Assembly (NCBI GenBank): GCA_003222245.1
Contig: QHVH01000047.1
Coordinates: 20,769 to 84,768, forward strand
Direction of reading: 5' to 3'
Length of the DNA: 64,000 nt
From: Blastocatellia bacterium AA13
Lineage (GTDB): Bacteria; Acidobacteriota; Blastocatellia; UBA7656
Shown: one piece after another, positions 26,096 to 34,623 of the stretch
How positions within the stretch are numbered: the stretch's first letter is position 1
How the letters are laid out: each line of letters starts with the position of its first letter
Position numbers and translations under genes: made by a program
Notes under the pieces: model-generated
Databases searched by the model: none
Seen by the model: only the letters and a program-made list of their open reading frames with translations
Told to the model about the DNA's origin: nothing

Positions 26096-26845
26096 TCAGT
26101 TTGCGGAACTGACAGGCGGCTTCTCGGGTTTCTCGGGTTTATCGTCCTGTTGTATCGGTCTGGGAGCGGCGCCCGCTTGTTGAATCACGGGCAGCGTGAT
26201 GGGTTTGACGAATTTGATCCGGAAGATCGTTCCAGGTTGCAGTCGAACCTCTCCGCCTTTTGTTAGGAGCAGTCCCGCCAGCATACCGCCGCCGAGAGCA
26301 GCCGCGCCAACACCGAGTATTCCAGCACCGCCTCCAGCCGCCGCACCGGCCAGAATCACGGTTCCAGCCGCTCCTCCGCCGATCTTTGCACCGCGCTCTA
26401 CGTTCTCGGCGGTTTTCTCGCCGCGATGTCCGCCTTTGACCTTGCCTTCGTCGTCCGCTTTCAGCTTTTCATCCCTCGCCCAGTCGTCGATGGATGTCAT
26501 TACAACCGACACCGGCTCTTCCCCCCACGGCATCGCGACCTTGTCGAAGATTATGGTCATCTGCGCGCTCTTCTGACCCCGCTTAGCCGGACTCACGCTG
26601 GCGATTCGGCCATGGAATTCAGTGCCCCGGCTCATGACTAGCTGGCCGTCGACATGTACGGGTTCATATAAGACCGCGGTAATCGTGTCGCCGGCCTCGT
26701 TGAGTTTCGAGCTGAGATGAGATTGAAGTACGATCCGAGCCTTTGTTTCCGGCTCAACAGTGGCTGTACGGGCTTCCTGGGCGGCAGCGGGAAGCGACCA
26801 CAATGTGATTCCGGCGAGTAAAGCGAGTGCAACTGCCTTCCTCAT
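26096..26845 (-). CDS. exported protein with glycine-rich hydrophobic segment
   Basis: 249 residues from ATG 26845, preceded by GGAGG. A clear signal peptide (MRKAVALALLAGITLWSLPAAAQ). The first half (KARIVLQSHLSSKLNEAGDTITAVL, then GTEFHGRIASVSPAKRG) resembles proteins that regulate beta-barrel-like 'conjugal transfer TrbI' folds; this is only a similarity of pattern. A Gly/Ala-rich helix (AGTVILAGAAAGGGAGILGVG, ~160-200) follows, then a Pro/Lys tail. Upstream extension to 27481 is antisense to mutL and not real. It is divergent from mutL. Confidence 0.65.
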   Translation of the reverse strand: MRKAVALALLAGITLWSLPAAAQEARTATVEPETKARIVLQSHLSSKLNEAGDTITAVLYEPVHVDGQLVMSRGTEFHGRIASVSPAKRGQKSAQMTIIFDKVAMPWGEEPVSVVMTSIDDWARDEKLKADDEGKVKGGHRGEKTAENVERGAKIGGGAAGTVILAGAAAGGGAGILGVGAAALGGGMLAGLLLTKGGEVRLQPGTIFRIKFVKPITLPVIQQAGAAPRPIQQDDKPEKPEKPPVSSAN

Positions 26846-27020
26846 TATTAAACCTCCAGTGGTGAAACTGAGGCGGACCGAAAAGCGATGATATTTCACG
26901 CCAGCCGACGGGTCAAGAAAGGTCCCTGCCCTGTTCTTGCCCTGTAGCCCGGTGTTTGAACTGCTTAGCGTAATCCCGCTGTGGTAGTATCCACCTCTTC
27001 GCATTCGAAAGAGAAACGGA

Positions 27021-28967
27021 ATGTCCAAGATAAAAGTCCTTCCAGACTCCCTGGCCAACAAAATTGCGGCAGGAGAAGTCGTCGAGCGGCCCGCATCCGT
27101 AGTCAAGGAGCTTCTCGAGAATGCGCTCGACGCTGGAGCCCGCAGAATCAATATCGCAATCGAGACTGGAGGAAAAAAGCTGATCAGGATCATCGACGAC
27201 GGCGAAGGCATGACTCGCGATGATGCGATCATCGCATTCGAGCGACATGCTACCTCAAAGCTCAGAACCGCCTCGGACCTCGAAGCAATCACCAGCCTCG
27301 GCTTTCGCGGCGAAGCCCTTCCTTCAATCGCGGCTGTTTCAAGATTGATCCTCCGGACTAAAACAGCGCCCGATGCGATCGGAACCGAAGTTGAGTTCAA
27401 CGGCGGCAAGCTCATCGCCGTTCGTGACATCGCCTGGCCGGGCGGAAGCGAGCTCGAAGTCAAAGATCTTTTCTTGAACATGCCGGCCCGGCGAAAGTTC
27501 CTGAAAGGGGATGCAACCGAAAGCTATCACATAGTCAATCTCGTTCAACATTATGCGCTGGCGAATCCGGGCGTCGCGTTTCTTCTAATCAAGGATGGGC
27601 GCGAGAGCCTTCGAGTCGCTGAGACCGATTCCAGCCGCGACCGCGCATATCAAGTTCTTGGCTCGGCGCTCTTGGGGAAGTTGATCGAAGTCAATCACGA
27701 AAGCGCCGAGTTGAAGATATCCGGCTGGATCTCGAATCCACAGGAGCAACGGTCGTCTCGCGACGCGCAATATCTATTTGTCAATCGGCGGTTCGTGCGC
27801 GATCAACTAGTCGGCCGCGCACTATCCGAGGCGTATCGCTCAATGATGCCTTCGGGCGCGTATCCGGCGGCGGTTCTCTTTATCAATCTACCGCCGGGTG
27901 AAGTCGATGTGAACGTTCATCCCGCCAAAACCGAAGTGCGCTTTCTACGCGAAGGCGCGGTCATGCTCGCAATTCGCGACGTGGTCGCTAAAGCGCTCAC
28001 CTCTTCCCGGCCTGTAACAAGGGTTCCGATGCTGGCCACGACCGTCATTGCCGAATCGCGCGATGCTGTTGAGGTCGAGATTTCGTCTGCCTCTGCTCGT
28101 GACATCGATTTCGAGTTATCGCCCCAGCCTGCGCGCGCTCAACAGGTCAAACAATCTCCGCTTTCTCTGAGCTTTTCTGATTCCGAGCAGGAACCTGAGC
28201 GAGCAGAGAGCTATCGCGAATCACATCAGAGTATTTCGGCAGCCTCGACGCCTCTGGTTGAAATCGAATCGCGAGACGCCGAAGACACGAATTCAGCGGG
28301 CCTATGCAGCGAAGGCGCGGAACCCGAGCTCATTCAATCGATCTTTTCGGCTGAGATCGAGGCCAATACGCCGCTGCCGTGGCCTGGGCACGGTATTAAA
28401 CCACTCGGCCAAATACGCGATAGTTACATTGTGGCCACGGATGAAGAGGGACTGTTGCTGATCGATCAGCACGTGGCGCACGAGAGGGTCCTCTTCGAAC
28501 AGTTTCGCGACGACAAGTTGTCGCGGCCCCATGCGATTCAACCGCTCTTGATTCCCGAAACGCTCGATCTGAGCCCAGCCGAAGCCGAAGCATTCGAAGC
28601 AGTGAGCGACGAGCTGGAAAGAATCGGCATTGAAGTGATGCAATTATCCGGACGAACCATAGCCGTGAAGACAGCTCCGGCAGGGCTTGCTCCAGGCGAC
28701 GTGGTCTCGATCGTGCGCCATACAATCAATGTCGTAGAAGCAGAGCGCCGCAGCTTCTCGGTAGATCACCTGCGCGATCAGCTAGCCGCGTCGCTCGCTT
28801 GCAAGGCCGCGATCAAGGTCAACATGCCGCTGACGATGGAAAAGATGCAGTGGCTGATTGACGAGCTTATGAAGACTGGGAACCGCATGACCTGTCCTCA
28901 CGGAAGGCCGATAATTATGCGAATGGGTTTGAGAGAAATCGAACGAGGATTCAAGAGACCGGTATGA
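27021..28967 (+). CDS. mutL: DNA mismatch repair protein MutL with endonuclease motif
   Basis: 648 residues, full length. N-terminal GHKL ATPase (residues ~1-330): KIAAGEVVERPASVVKELLEN, DDGEGM, TLGFRGEAL-like SLGFRGEALPSI, and NVHPAKTEVRF. A poorly conserved Ser/Glu-rich linker (~340-450) leads to the C-terminal dimer domain with DQHVAHERVLFE, matching the DQHAx2Ex4E metal site of endonuclease-proficient MutL, and CPHGRP near the end. So strand nicking is self-supplied, as in bacteria without MutH. No mutS is in the window. Confidence 0.97.
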   Translation: MSKIKVLPDSLANKIAAGEVVERPASVVKELLENALDAGARRINIAIETGGKKLIRIIDDGEGMTRDDAIIAFERHATSKLRTASDLEAITSLGFRGEALPSIAAVSRLILRTKTAPDAIGTEVEFNGGKLIAVRDIAWPGGSELEVKDLFLNMPARRKFLKGDATESYHIVNLVQHYALANPGVAFLLIKDGRESLRVAETDSSRDRAYQVLGSALLGKLIEVNHESAELKISGWISNPQEQRSSRDAQYLFVNRRFVRDQLVGRALSEAYRSMMPSGAYPAAVLFINLPPGEVDVNVHPAKTEVRFLREGAVMLAIRDVVAKALTSSRPVTRVPMLATTVIAESRDAVEVEISSASARDIDFELSPQPARAQQVKQSPLSLSFSDSEQEPERAESYRESHQSISAASTPLVEIESRDAEDTNSAGLCSEGAEPELIQSIFSAEIEANTPLPWPGHGIKPLGQIRDSYIVATDEEGLLLIDQHVAHERVLFEQFRDDKLSRPHAIQPLLIPETLDLSPAEAEAFEAVSDELERIGIEVMQLSGRTIAVKTAPAGLAPGDVVSIVRHTINVVEAERRSFSVDHLRDQLAASLACKAAIKVNMPLTMEKMQWLIDELMKTGNRMTCPHGRPIIMRMGLREIERGFKRPV

Positions 28968-28988
28968 CGGCTCGCCGAAATCCGTAAA

Positions 28989-29582
28989 TCAGGCCTTTAC
29001 CTGAAAGCTTCGCGGAGCCGCGGCTGCGTGCTCGTTCGAGCCAAGCGCGAAAGCCGGCGTATCAATCTCAGGCTCCGACAACACCTTTTCTATGCATGAG
29101 ATGAGTTCGGCGGCGCAAACCGGTTTTACTAACAACTCGTCAGCCCCGTATTCACTTTTCACCTGCCATCGATAGGTGATCTTTTTATAGACGGCTGTCA
29201 GAACAATCACGTGCGGCGGGTTGGGCAACGCCTTGATCGCCTTACAAACAAGAAAGCCGTGCATCCGCGGAAGGAGACCGTCGACCAGCACGAGATCGGG
29301 CATTTCTTCCGTTGCCATTCGTAAGCCCGCCTCGCCGTCGTTGGCTTCCAGAGTGTCATAGCCGGCACACTTGAGAATCTGGCGCACCAGAAACCGCGTC
29401 GACGCATCGTCCTCTACGATGAGGATTTTTTTTCTGGCAGGCTCACACAGGCATGCCTGATCGGCTTCCTTCAGCGACCTGTCATCTTTAAGAATTAGTT
29501 CATGCTCTTGTCTCATGGTAAACATAGGCGGAGGCAAGGGACGTGCCTCTGAAGGTCTAAAAAGACGCATTATTAAACGCAT
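28989..29582 (-). CDS. single-domain response regulator with N-terminal extension
   Basis: 197 residues. After ~48 variable residues comes a receiver domain (ILIVEDDASTRFLV; phospho-acceptor Asp in DLVLVDGLLP; the Thr in VIVLTAV; Lys in LLVKPV). A short Ala-rich tail has no output domain, so it would act by protein contact like CheY or DivK relatives. The ATG at 29582 has GAAAGG upstream; an internal ATG at 29516 is an alternative. No histidine kinase is adjacent. The convergent mutL ends 21 bases away. Confidence 0.85.
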   Translation of the reverse strand: MRLIMRLFRPSEARPLPPPMFTMRQEHELILKDDRSLKEADQACLCEPARKKILIVEDDASTRFLVRQILKCAGYDTLEANDGEAGLRMATEEMPDLVLVDGLLPRMHGFLVCKAIKALPNPPHVIVLTAVYKKITYRWQVKSEYGADELLVKPVCAAELISCIEKVLSEPEIDTPAFALGSNEHAAAAPRSFQVKA

Positions 29583-29680
29583 TATTATATGACCTTTCTT
29601 TAGGCAGCTCGCTCGCGGGTCGGATTTTCGCTACACCGACAAAAACCAGTGGGGCTCATCGCGACAACGGGAGATTCCGC

Positions 29681-30592
29681 TCAAGGCGCCGATTTTCGCT
29701 CTGAGCGGCGGCGCTCGAGTTCCTCTACCGTGCGCGGCCAGTCCTCTTTTAGAAGGCGTGACAGAGCGCGATCCGCCAACAGCCTTCCGCCTGTCTGGCA
29801 GATTGGACAGTAGTTGGCCTCATTCTCCGCGTACGAAATTCGCTGAACCGCCGTACCGCATTTTGGACAGGGCTTGCCATATCTCCCGTGCACTGCCATA
29901 TCACTGCGAAAGGCGGTAACTTTTTCCGGAAATACCTCTCTTGCCTCCGCGCGCAGCTTATCGGACCAGTGCCGCAGCATCGCCCGTGTGGCCTCGTACA
30001 GCCGTTGTATTGCCGCCTCATCCATACGCCTGGTCAGTTGCAGAGGAGACAGTCCGGCCGCATGAAGGATCTCATCCGAATAAGCGTTGCCGATTCCACT
30101 GAACAAATGGGGGTCGGTCAAAGCGCGTTTCAGCGTGTGATTCTCGCGAGTCAATGCCTCGTGAAAAGTAGCCAGATCCGCGGCCGGAACTTCGAGCCCG
30201 CCTGGATCGTGTTCGGCGAGAGCGGCTTCACCGCGGACTACATACATAGAAGCACGCCGCTTTGAGCCGGCTTCCGTCAGAGTCAGAGTACCGGTCGGGA
30301 ATACAAAGATCGCGAGAGTTTGTCGGTTGGGCTTGAACGGCCGCTCCTTCCAATGAAAGCGGCCGGCAATCATGAGATGAATTATCAGGAAGAGATCTGC
30401 TTCGAGACAGAATACGATCCGCTTGCCCAGCCGCCTCAGGCCCAGCACTTTCTTGCCTACAACTTGATCGATAGGCGGATCGACAGACCGAAGAAGGAAC
30501 GGGCTCGGTACGCGAATCTGCTGAATGGGCTGATGAAGAATTCGAGCTTCAAGGGCATCAATGTAAGCAGTGATGTCAGGTAGTTCGGGCAC
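29681..30592 (-). CDS. Fpg/Nei family DNA glycosylase
   Basis: 303 residues. The mature N-terminus PELPDI supplies the catalytic Pro and Glu. The H2TH region has DPHLFSGIGNAYSDEILHAAGLSP (quoted in part: FSGIGNAYSDEIL), and the C-terminal zinc finger has CPKC and CPIC. The family removes oxidised bases and cuts the abasic site. The PELPDI form with Asp in place of Glu-Val places it in a branch distinct from standard MutM, so the exact base preference is open. It ends 98 bases upstream of the response regulator and lies after the nuclease-like gene. Confidence 0.9.
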   Translation of the reverse strand: MPELPDITAYIDALEARILHQPIQQIRVPSPFLLRSVDPPIDQVVGKKVLGLRRLGKRIVFCLEADLFLIIHLMIAGRFHWKERPFKPNRQTLAIFVFPTGTLTLTEAGSKRRASMYVVRGEAALAEHDPGGLEVPAADLATFHEALTRENHTLKRALTDPHLFSGIGNAYSDEILHAAGLSPLQLTRRMDEAAIQRLYEATRAMLRHWSDKLRAEAREVFPEKVTAFRSDMAVHGRYGKPCPKCGTAVQRISYAENEANYCPICQTGGRLLADRALSRLLKEDWPRTVEELERRRSERKSAP

Positions 30593-30635
30593 GATATCTG
30601 ATAATCAGGGTTCACCGGCCTGCCCAGTCAATCTT

Positions 30636-31085
30636 TTAGGCCGATCTATCGATGGCCAGGTAAGGAGGCTTGCTCAAGTCGACAGCTCCCTCTCTTGTAT
30701 GAATCTCCAGCAGCACTCCGTGCATTCTGGCCATTTTCTCTTTCAATCCAATAACGCCCGGGGTAGCCCTCGGAACTCGCGATGCAACGAGATGGCAGAC
30801 TCTTTCGATCCTCACGTGTCTTGATTCGAGGTATCCGAGCGTGGCTGCCAATTGCTGATAAGCGTGTTTCACATCCTTGCCCTTCAGCTCAAGATAAATA
30901 GCGCAATGAGCGCCGATTTCAAAAACGTAATCGCAACGCAGCCTTTCATCGTCAATCAAACACCCGTCAACTTCGATCCTAATAACTTCAACGCGCTTGG
31001 CATTCTTTATGCGAAGTTTCCGACCTCGTTCCTCGGCGACGATCAATGAGTCTCTTATTCGTATAGAGCATCGTTCGAAATCCAT
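30636..31085 (-). CDS. PD-(D/E)xK-like nuclease, partner of the AAA ATPase
   Basis: 149 residues. The centre reads RCDYVFEIGAHCAIYLELKG followed by KDVKHAYQQL, an Asp then ELK pattern with the spacing of restriction-endonuclease-like cores. N-terminal strands and a C-terminal helical part flank it. It begins 13 bases after the ATPase stop on the same strand, so the two are almost surely one operon. ATPase plus small nuclease is a recurring architecture in anti-phage modules (Septu, Gabija and OLD-type systems), but I cannot match this pair to a named one. Base composition is more A/T-rich than flanking genes. Confidence 0.6.
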   Translation of the reverse strand: MDFERCSIRIRDSLIVAEERGRKLRIKNAKRVEVIRIEVDGCLIDDERLRCDYVFEIGAHCAIYLELKGKDVKHAYQQLAATLGYLESRHVRIERVCHLVASRVPRATPGVIGLKEKMARMHGVLLEIHTREGAVDLSKPPYLAIDRSA

Positions 31086-31098
31086 AGTCGTGTGAGCG

Positions 31099-32385
31099 TC
31101 AAGACGCTCTGCTCAGATCGAGCTTCAAAAGCTCATTTGTGACTGATTCGAATGTGTCAGAGACCTCATCGATAATGCTATCTCCTATTAGATTGGATTC
31201 ATGATCCATAATGCTCCAAAGCCGCCCACTTTCGATCTTGTACGCGCTGACTTCATCAAATCTTATAGGCTCTCCCGGAGCGATAATTCTCTCCACGTTC
31301 TCGGCAGTTTCAGGGCTTCTCTCGCTGATGTTTGAAGCAAGGATCAAAATATTAAGTGCAGTGAGAATATAGGGACTATGGGTCGTCAGGATGAATTCGT
31401 TGGCTCTCCTTCCAGCAATTCGCGCGGCTATTGAGAGGATGTTGACTACACTCCGCTGCGACGGCGGATACAAATGGGCCTCGGGTTCCTCGACGAATAG
31501 AGTGATCACTCCCTGGAACCGATGAAGCAAAGCAGACAAAACACATAATAGCGGAACTGCTTCCTGTTGTCCCGATGATGCATGCGCCAGACCCGTCCTT
31601 TTACCTTCGGACACAATCCAATCTTCGCCCTCGGCGTGCAAATAGTCGCCATTCAATATCTCTCTGACCTCATCCCGGATGGCCTCATTTTGATTGAAAT
31701 ACCCGGTATTAGGATAGAAGTTGAAATATGGCCTCATCGTTTCATAGGCCGAGCCAAACTCTTTTATCAGAGGGTCGAGAGATATGTCCTTTACAAGAAA
31801 TGAGAAAATGTTTCTCTGGAAATTCGCGAAGAAGGCCCTTCCGGCTGGAACAAATACTGATTTATTCAAGACGGCTTCGAGTCCTGCGTCGGAAATCATA
31901 TCCCTAAGGACTTCCGAGAAATCGCGATGAGTTTGAGGATCGAAAGAATGACTATCAACAAATTCAGTTGCCCGGAATCTTCTGTATTCAGCCTGAGCCC
32001 TATTAAAGAGATCAATGAGTCCCTCTGAACAGCACAAGGTCAGACCAGAGTTCTGCCCAAAGCTTGGCGTGTGAAGGAGCTTCAACTCCCACCGATCTGT
32101 CGTAAACGTAAGGCTGAATTTCTGATCTTCCCACGCATACTTCGGGAAAATCTCAGCGAATCTTTCCAATGATCGTTCTTCAAATCTCGAGAAAGAGTCC
32201 TGCCTTCCAATCGAATCGATAAATTGACCATCCGACAAGAGACTTCGAAAGAAGTAGAGCACCTTTGCAATAACGCTCTTTCCGGTAGCTTCGCGTCCGA
32301 TCAGAATCGTAAAGGGGCGAACATCCACAACCGCGTGCTTGATGGTCAGGAAGTCCTCGATTTCAAGTTGTTCTTTGGAGTCCAT
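31099..32385 (-). CDS. AAA ATPase of the RecF/OLD-like (AAA_15/AAA_21) group
   Basis: 428 residues from ATG 32385. Walker A is IGREATGKSVIAK near residue 28; the ABC-type signature is ASSGQQE; Walker B is LFVEEPEAHLYPPSQ; the switch His is LTTHSPYIL. The long central part is helical and variable. The Toprim domain of true OLD proteins is absent, and the following gene supplies a nuclease-like fold instead. The group uses ATP to gate an effector upon sensing phage or altered DNA. Rich in A/T and rare-looking codons compared with the nuo genes, consistent with acquisition. Confidence 0.82.
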   Translation of the reverse strand: MDSKEQLEIEDFLTIKHAVVDVRPFTILIGREATGKSVIAKVLYFFRSLLSDGQFIDSIGRQDSFSRFEERSLERFAEIFPKYAWEDQKFSLTFTTDRWELKLLHTPSFGQNSGLTLCCSEGLIDLFNRAQAEYRRFRATEFVDSHSFDPQTHRDFSEVLRDMISDAGLEAVLNKSVFVPAGRAFFANFQRNIFSFLVKDISLDPLIKEFGSAYETMRPYFNFYPNTGYFNQNEAIRDEVREILNGDYLHAEGEDWIVSEGKRTGLAHASSGQQEAVPLLCVLSALLHRFQGVITLFVEEPEAHLYPPSQRSVVNILSIAARIAGRRANEFILTTHSPYILTALNILILASNISERSPETAENVERIIAPGEPIRFDEVSAYKIESGRLWSIMDHESNLIGDSIIDEVSDTFESVTNELLKLDLSRAS

Positions 32386-32405
32386 AGACAATGACGTACC
32401 ACAGG

Positions 32406-32414
32406 AGTATAGCA
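32406..32414 (-). promoter_or_regulatory. extended -10 promoter for the ATPase-nuclease pair
   Basis: TGCTATACT on the minus strand is an extended -10 element. No good -35 is present at the usual distance. Transcription would start around 32398, about 13 bases before the ATG at 32385, with no Shine-Dalgarno sequence. Confidence 0.4.
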
Positions 32415-32466
32415 TCGCAGAGGCAAATTTTAGCTTGGCAAATGCTATTAGGTCTCAAGGCACTGA

Positions 32467-33018
32467 CTATCTTCGCTGGCGGGTATTCTGGTTGAACTCA
32501 GGGATTCTCGCGCCGGAGCCAAGACTGGCTATGTTGCCTCTGATCTCCTCGAATAGCCGGCGCGCCACTGCCTGGCGCAGCTTGGAGCTTCGGCCCTCGG
32601 TGAGGTGTGCAATAAGCAGCAGCATTCTACTCAGGCCCGATTCCAGTAAGTCCGCGACATGCGAAACCTGCGTTATATCATACGGAATCGCGATCGCTTC
32701 GCAGCCGACTCTGGCGAAGACAGAGAGATATCTTGCGGTCGCGAGATCGGGACACAACAGACGACGCCGCCCGATCTTGAGCTCGACCCCCAGGAGTGTG
32801 TGCAGTATCTCGACGTTCGAGGCCCGCGCCGCCGCGTGCAGTTCATAGCGTCTGGTTCTTTGAGTGAGTATCCGGTCTCGGTAGACCAAATCAACGCTGA
32901 AATCCCCGAGTTGCTCGCGAACCTCGCGACAAACATCTTCAGCCCGTACCGTCCGGGCATTCTGGGAAAGGTGAGCTAGGTTGAACTCCGTCACTATGGT
33001 GTTCTTTCCAACGATCAA
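32467..33018 (-). CDS. protein of unknown function between nuo and the ATPase module
   Basis: 183 residues with a TTG start (33018); a GTG at 32994 is an alternative. It is soluble and mixed alpha/beta. Notable blocks are TIVTEFNLAHLSQNAR, GVELKIGRRRLLCPDLATARYL and AIPYDITQVSHVADLLE. ELK inside a strand-like segment hints at a nuclease-type fold but no convincing upstream acid is placed. It is codirectional with nuoN (72 bases upstream) and the ATPase (81 bases downstream), so membership in the defence-like module is possible but not shown. Confidence 0.55.
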   Translation of the reverse strand: MIVGKNTIVTEFNLAHLSQNARTVRAEDVCREVREQLGDFSVDLVYRDRILTQRTRRYELHAAARASNVEILHTLLGVELKIGRRRLLCPDLATARYLSVFARVGCEAIAIPYDITQVSHVADLLESGLSRMLLLIAHLTEGRSSKLRQAVARRLFEEIRGNIASLGSGARIPEFNQNTRQRR

Positions 33019-33090
33019 GCGAGCGCGGTCAAGATAGACTAAGACGGCCGGACTAAACCCGGTACGGAGGCCTTTCTACCAGCCGAAGAG

Positions 33091-34611
33091 CTACTTTGCG
33101 ACTATCATCGTAGCTTGATTCTTGGCATTTTCGAGCAGGGCAAGAGCGCGGCCGGGCAACAGACCTAGATAAAACGTTGCGATCGCCATGATCACCAGCG
33201 CGACCCCAAGCGATTTCGTCAGCGAGGGAGGATTGAATTCGGCCGCAGGCTCGGAGAAGAACATCAGGACGATCACTCGCAAATAGTAGTACCAGGAAAC
33301 CGCGCTATTTATCACTGCTATCACAACGAGCATGTGAAAACCGGCTCCCCAAGCCGATTTAAATACGAGCAGCTTTCCGACGAATCCAGCGGTTGCGGGA
33401 ATTCCGGCGAGGCTGAGCAGAAAGAGCGAGAGCACCGATGCTAGTCCGAGCGACCTGAATCCAATCCCGGAGTAATCCGAAAGAGAGGTTCGAATATCCC
33501 CGCGACGGGCGATTGCTTCGATTACCGCGAATGCGCCGATGTTGATGACCGCGTAGCCGATCATGTAGAACGCCACGGCTTGCCAATCGCGCGCGACGAT
33601 ACCCATCAAGGCATAACCGGCGTGAGCTATCGACGAATACGCCAGCATCCGTTTTATATTCGTCTGGACGATAGCGACGAGATTGCCGATCGTCATCGTC
33701 AGTATGGCCATCACCGCCAGGACTCCGGTCCAAGCGGATTGAAGCTCCCTGAGCTCCGGCGAACCCATCACCGAAGCCGCCGCGAACGTGAGTATGAATA
33801 CGCGCGAAAAGGACGCGAACGCCGCGGCTTTCGAGCCGGTCGAAAGGAAAGCCGTCACCGGCGTCGGAGCGCCTTGATAGACATCCGGGGACCAGATGTG
33901 AAATGGCGCCGTAGCGACCTTGAATCCGAATCCGACGATCATCATCGCCGCGCCTGCCATCAACATCCGCGGAGAAAACAACGCGCCGTCCGCAATTCGT
34001 TCCCGGATCAACTGCAGATTCGTAGTCGCCGCAGGATGCGCTCCCGATATGTAACACGCTCCGTAAATCAGCGCGATACCATAAAGCAAAAATGCGGTAG
34101 AGAAAGAGCCAAGTATGAAGTACTTGACCGCGGATTCGTTCGAGCGAATGTCTTGCCTGCGGTAGCCGCACAGAACATAGGTCGAGATGGACGTAATCTC
34201 GAGTCCGAGAAAAATCATCACCAGATCATTGGCCGAGGCCATCAAGAGCATGCCTGTGGTCGCGAACATCAACAGCGCAAAATACTCGCCAGCGGGCAGC
34301 CCTTCATCTTCAATCCATCGAATCGAAATCAAAACCGTGAGCGTGCTGACGGCCAAAAACACGATTGCGAATGAGAGCCGCAACGGATCGTTTATGATCA
34401 TTCCGCCGTAGAAGGCCGGTCCTGTTTCGCCCCATAAAGAAAAGACGGCTACTGCCGCTCCAGCGCATCCGGCCAGAGCAAGCAGTCCCGCGGTACGGCG
34501 GGAGATCTTGCGAGCGACGGCGTCGCCTACCATGATCGCGATCGCGGCTGTCGCCGTGATCAGCTCAGGCAAAATCGCGTGGTAGCTTATTCCTAATGAG
34601 CTTGTGTCCAT
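33091..34611 (-). CDS. nuoN: NADH-quinone oxidoreductase subunit N
   Basis: 506 residues with ~14 hydrophobic helices of the antiporter-like family. The helix-5 Glu is in IFLGLEITSISTYVLCGY; conserved Lys-bearing segments (SNESAVKYFILGSF, GFKVATAPFHIWSPDVYQG) are present. It is one of three proton channels in the membrane arm of complex I. It is the last gene of the nuoAHJKLMN unit, 12 bases after nuoM. Confidence 0.96.
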   Translation of the reverse strand: MDTSSLGISYHAILPELITATAAIAIMVGDAVARKISRRTAGLLALAGCAGAAVAVFSLWGETGPAFYGGMIINDPLRLSFAIVFLAVSTLTVLISIRWIEDEGLPAGEYFALLMFATTGMLLMASANDLVMIFLGLEITSISTYVLCGYRRQDIRSNESAVKYFILGSFSTAFLLYGIALIYGACYISGAHPAATTNLQLIRERIADGALFSPRMLMAGAAMMIVGFGFKVATAPFHIWSPDVYQGAPTPVTAFLSTGSKAAAFASFSRVFILTFAAASVMGSPELRELQSAWTGVLAVMAILTMTIGNLVAIVQTNIKRMLAYSSIAHAGYALMGIVARDWQAVAFYMIGYAVINIGAFAVIEAIARRGDIRTSLSDYSGIGFRSLGLASVLSLFLLSLAGIPATAGFVGKLLVFKSAWGAGFHMLVVIAVINSAVSWYYYLRVIVLMFFSEPAAEFNPPSLTKSLGVALVIMAIATFYLGLLPGRALALLENAKNQATMIVAK

Positions 34612-34623
34612 TTAGCTTGTGAC

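Noticed and set aside
26846..27481. N-terminal extension of the 26096-26845 gene
   Set aside because: It is antisense to the mutL ATPase domain, and a signal peptide with a good ribosome site starts at 26845.
33580..34374. 264-codon plus-strand ORF opposite nuoN
   Set aside because: Composition (Arg/His-rich) is that of an antisense shadow; nuoN is secure.
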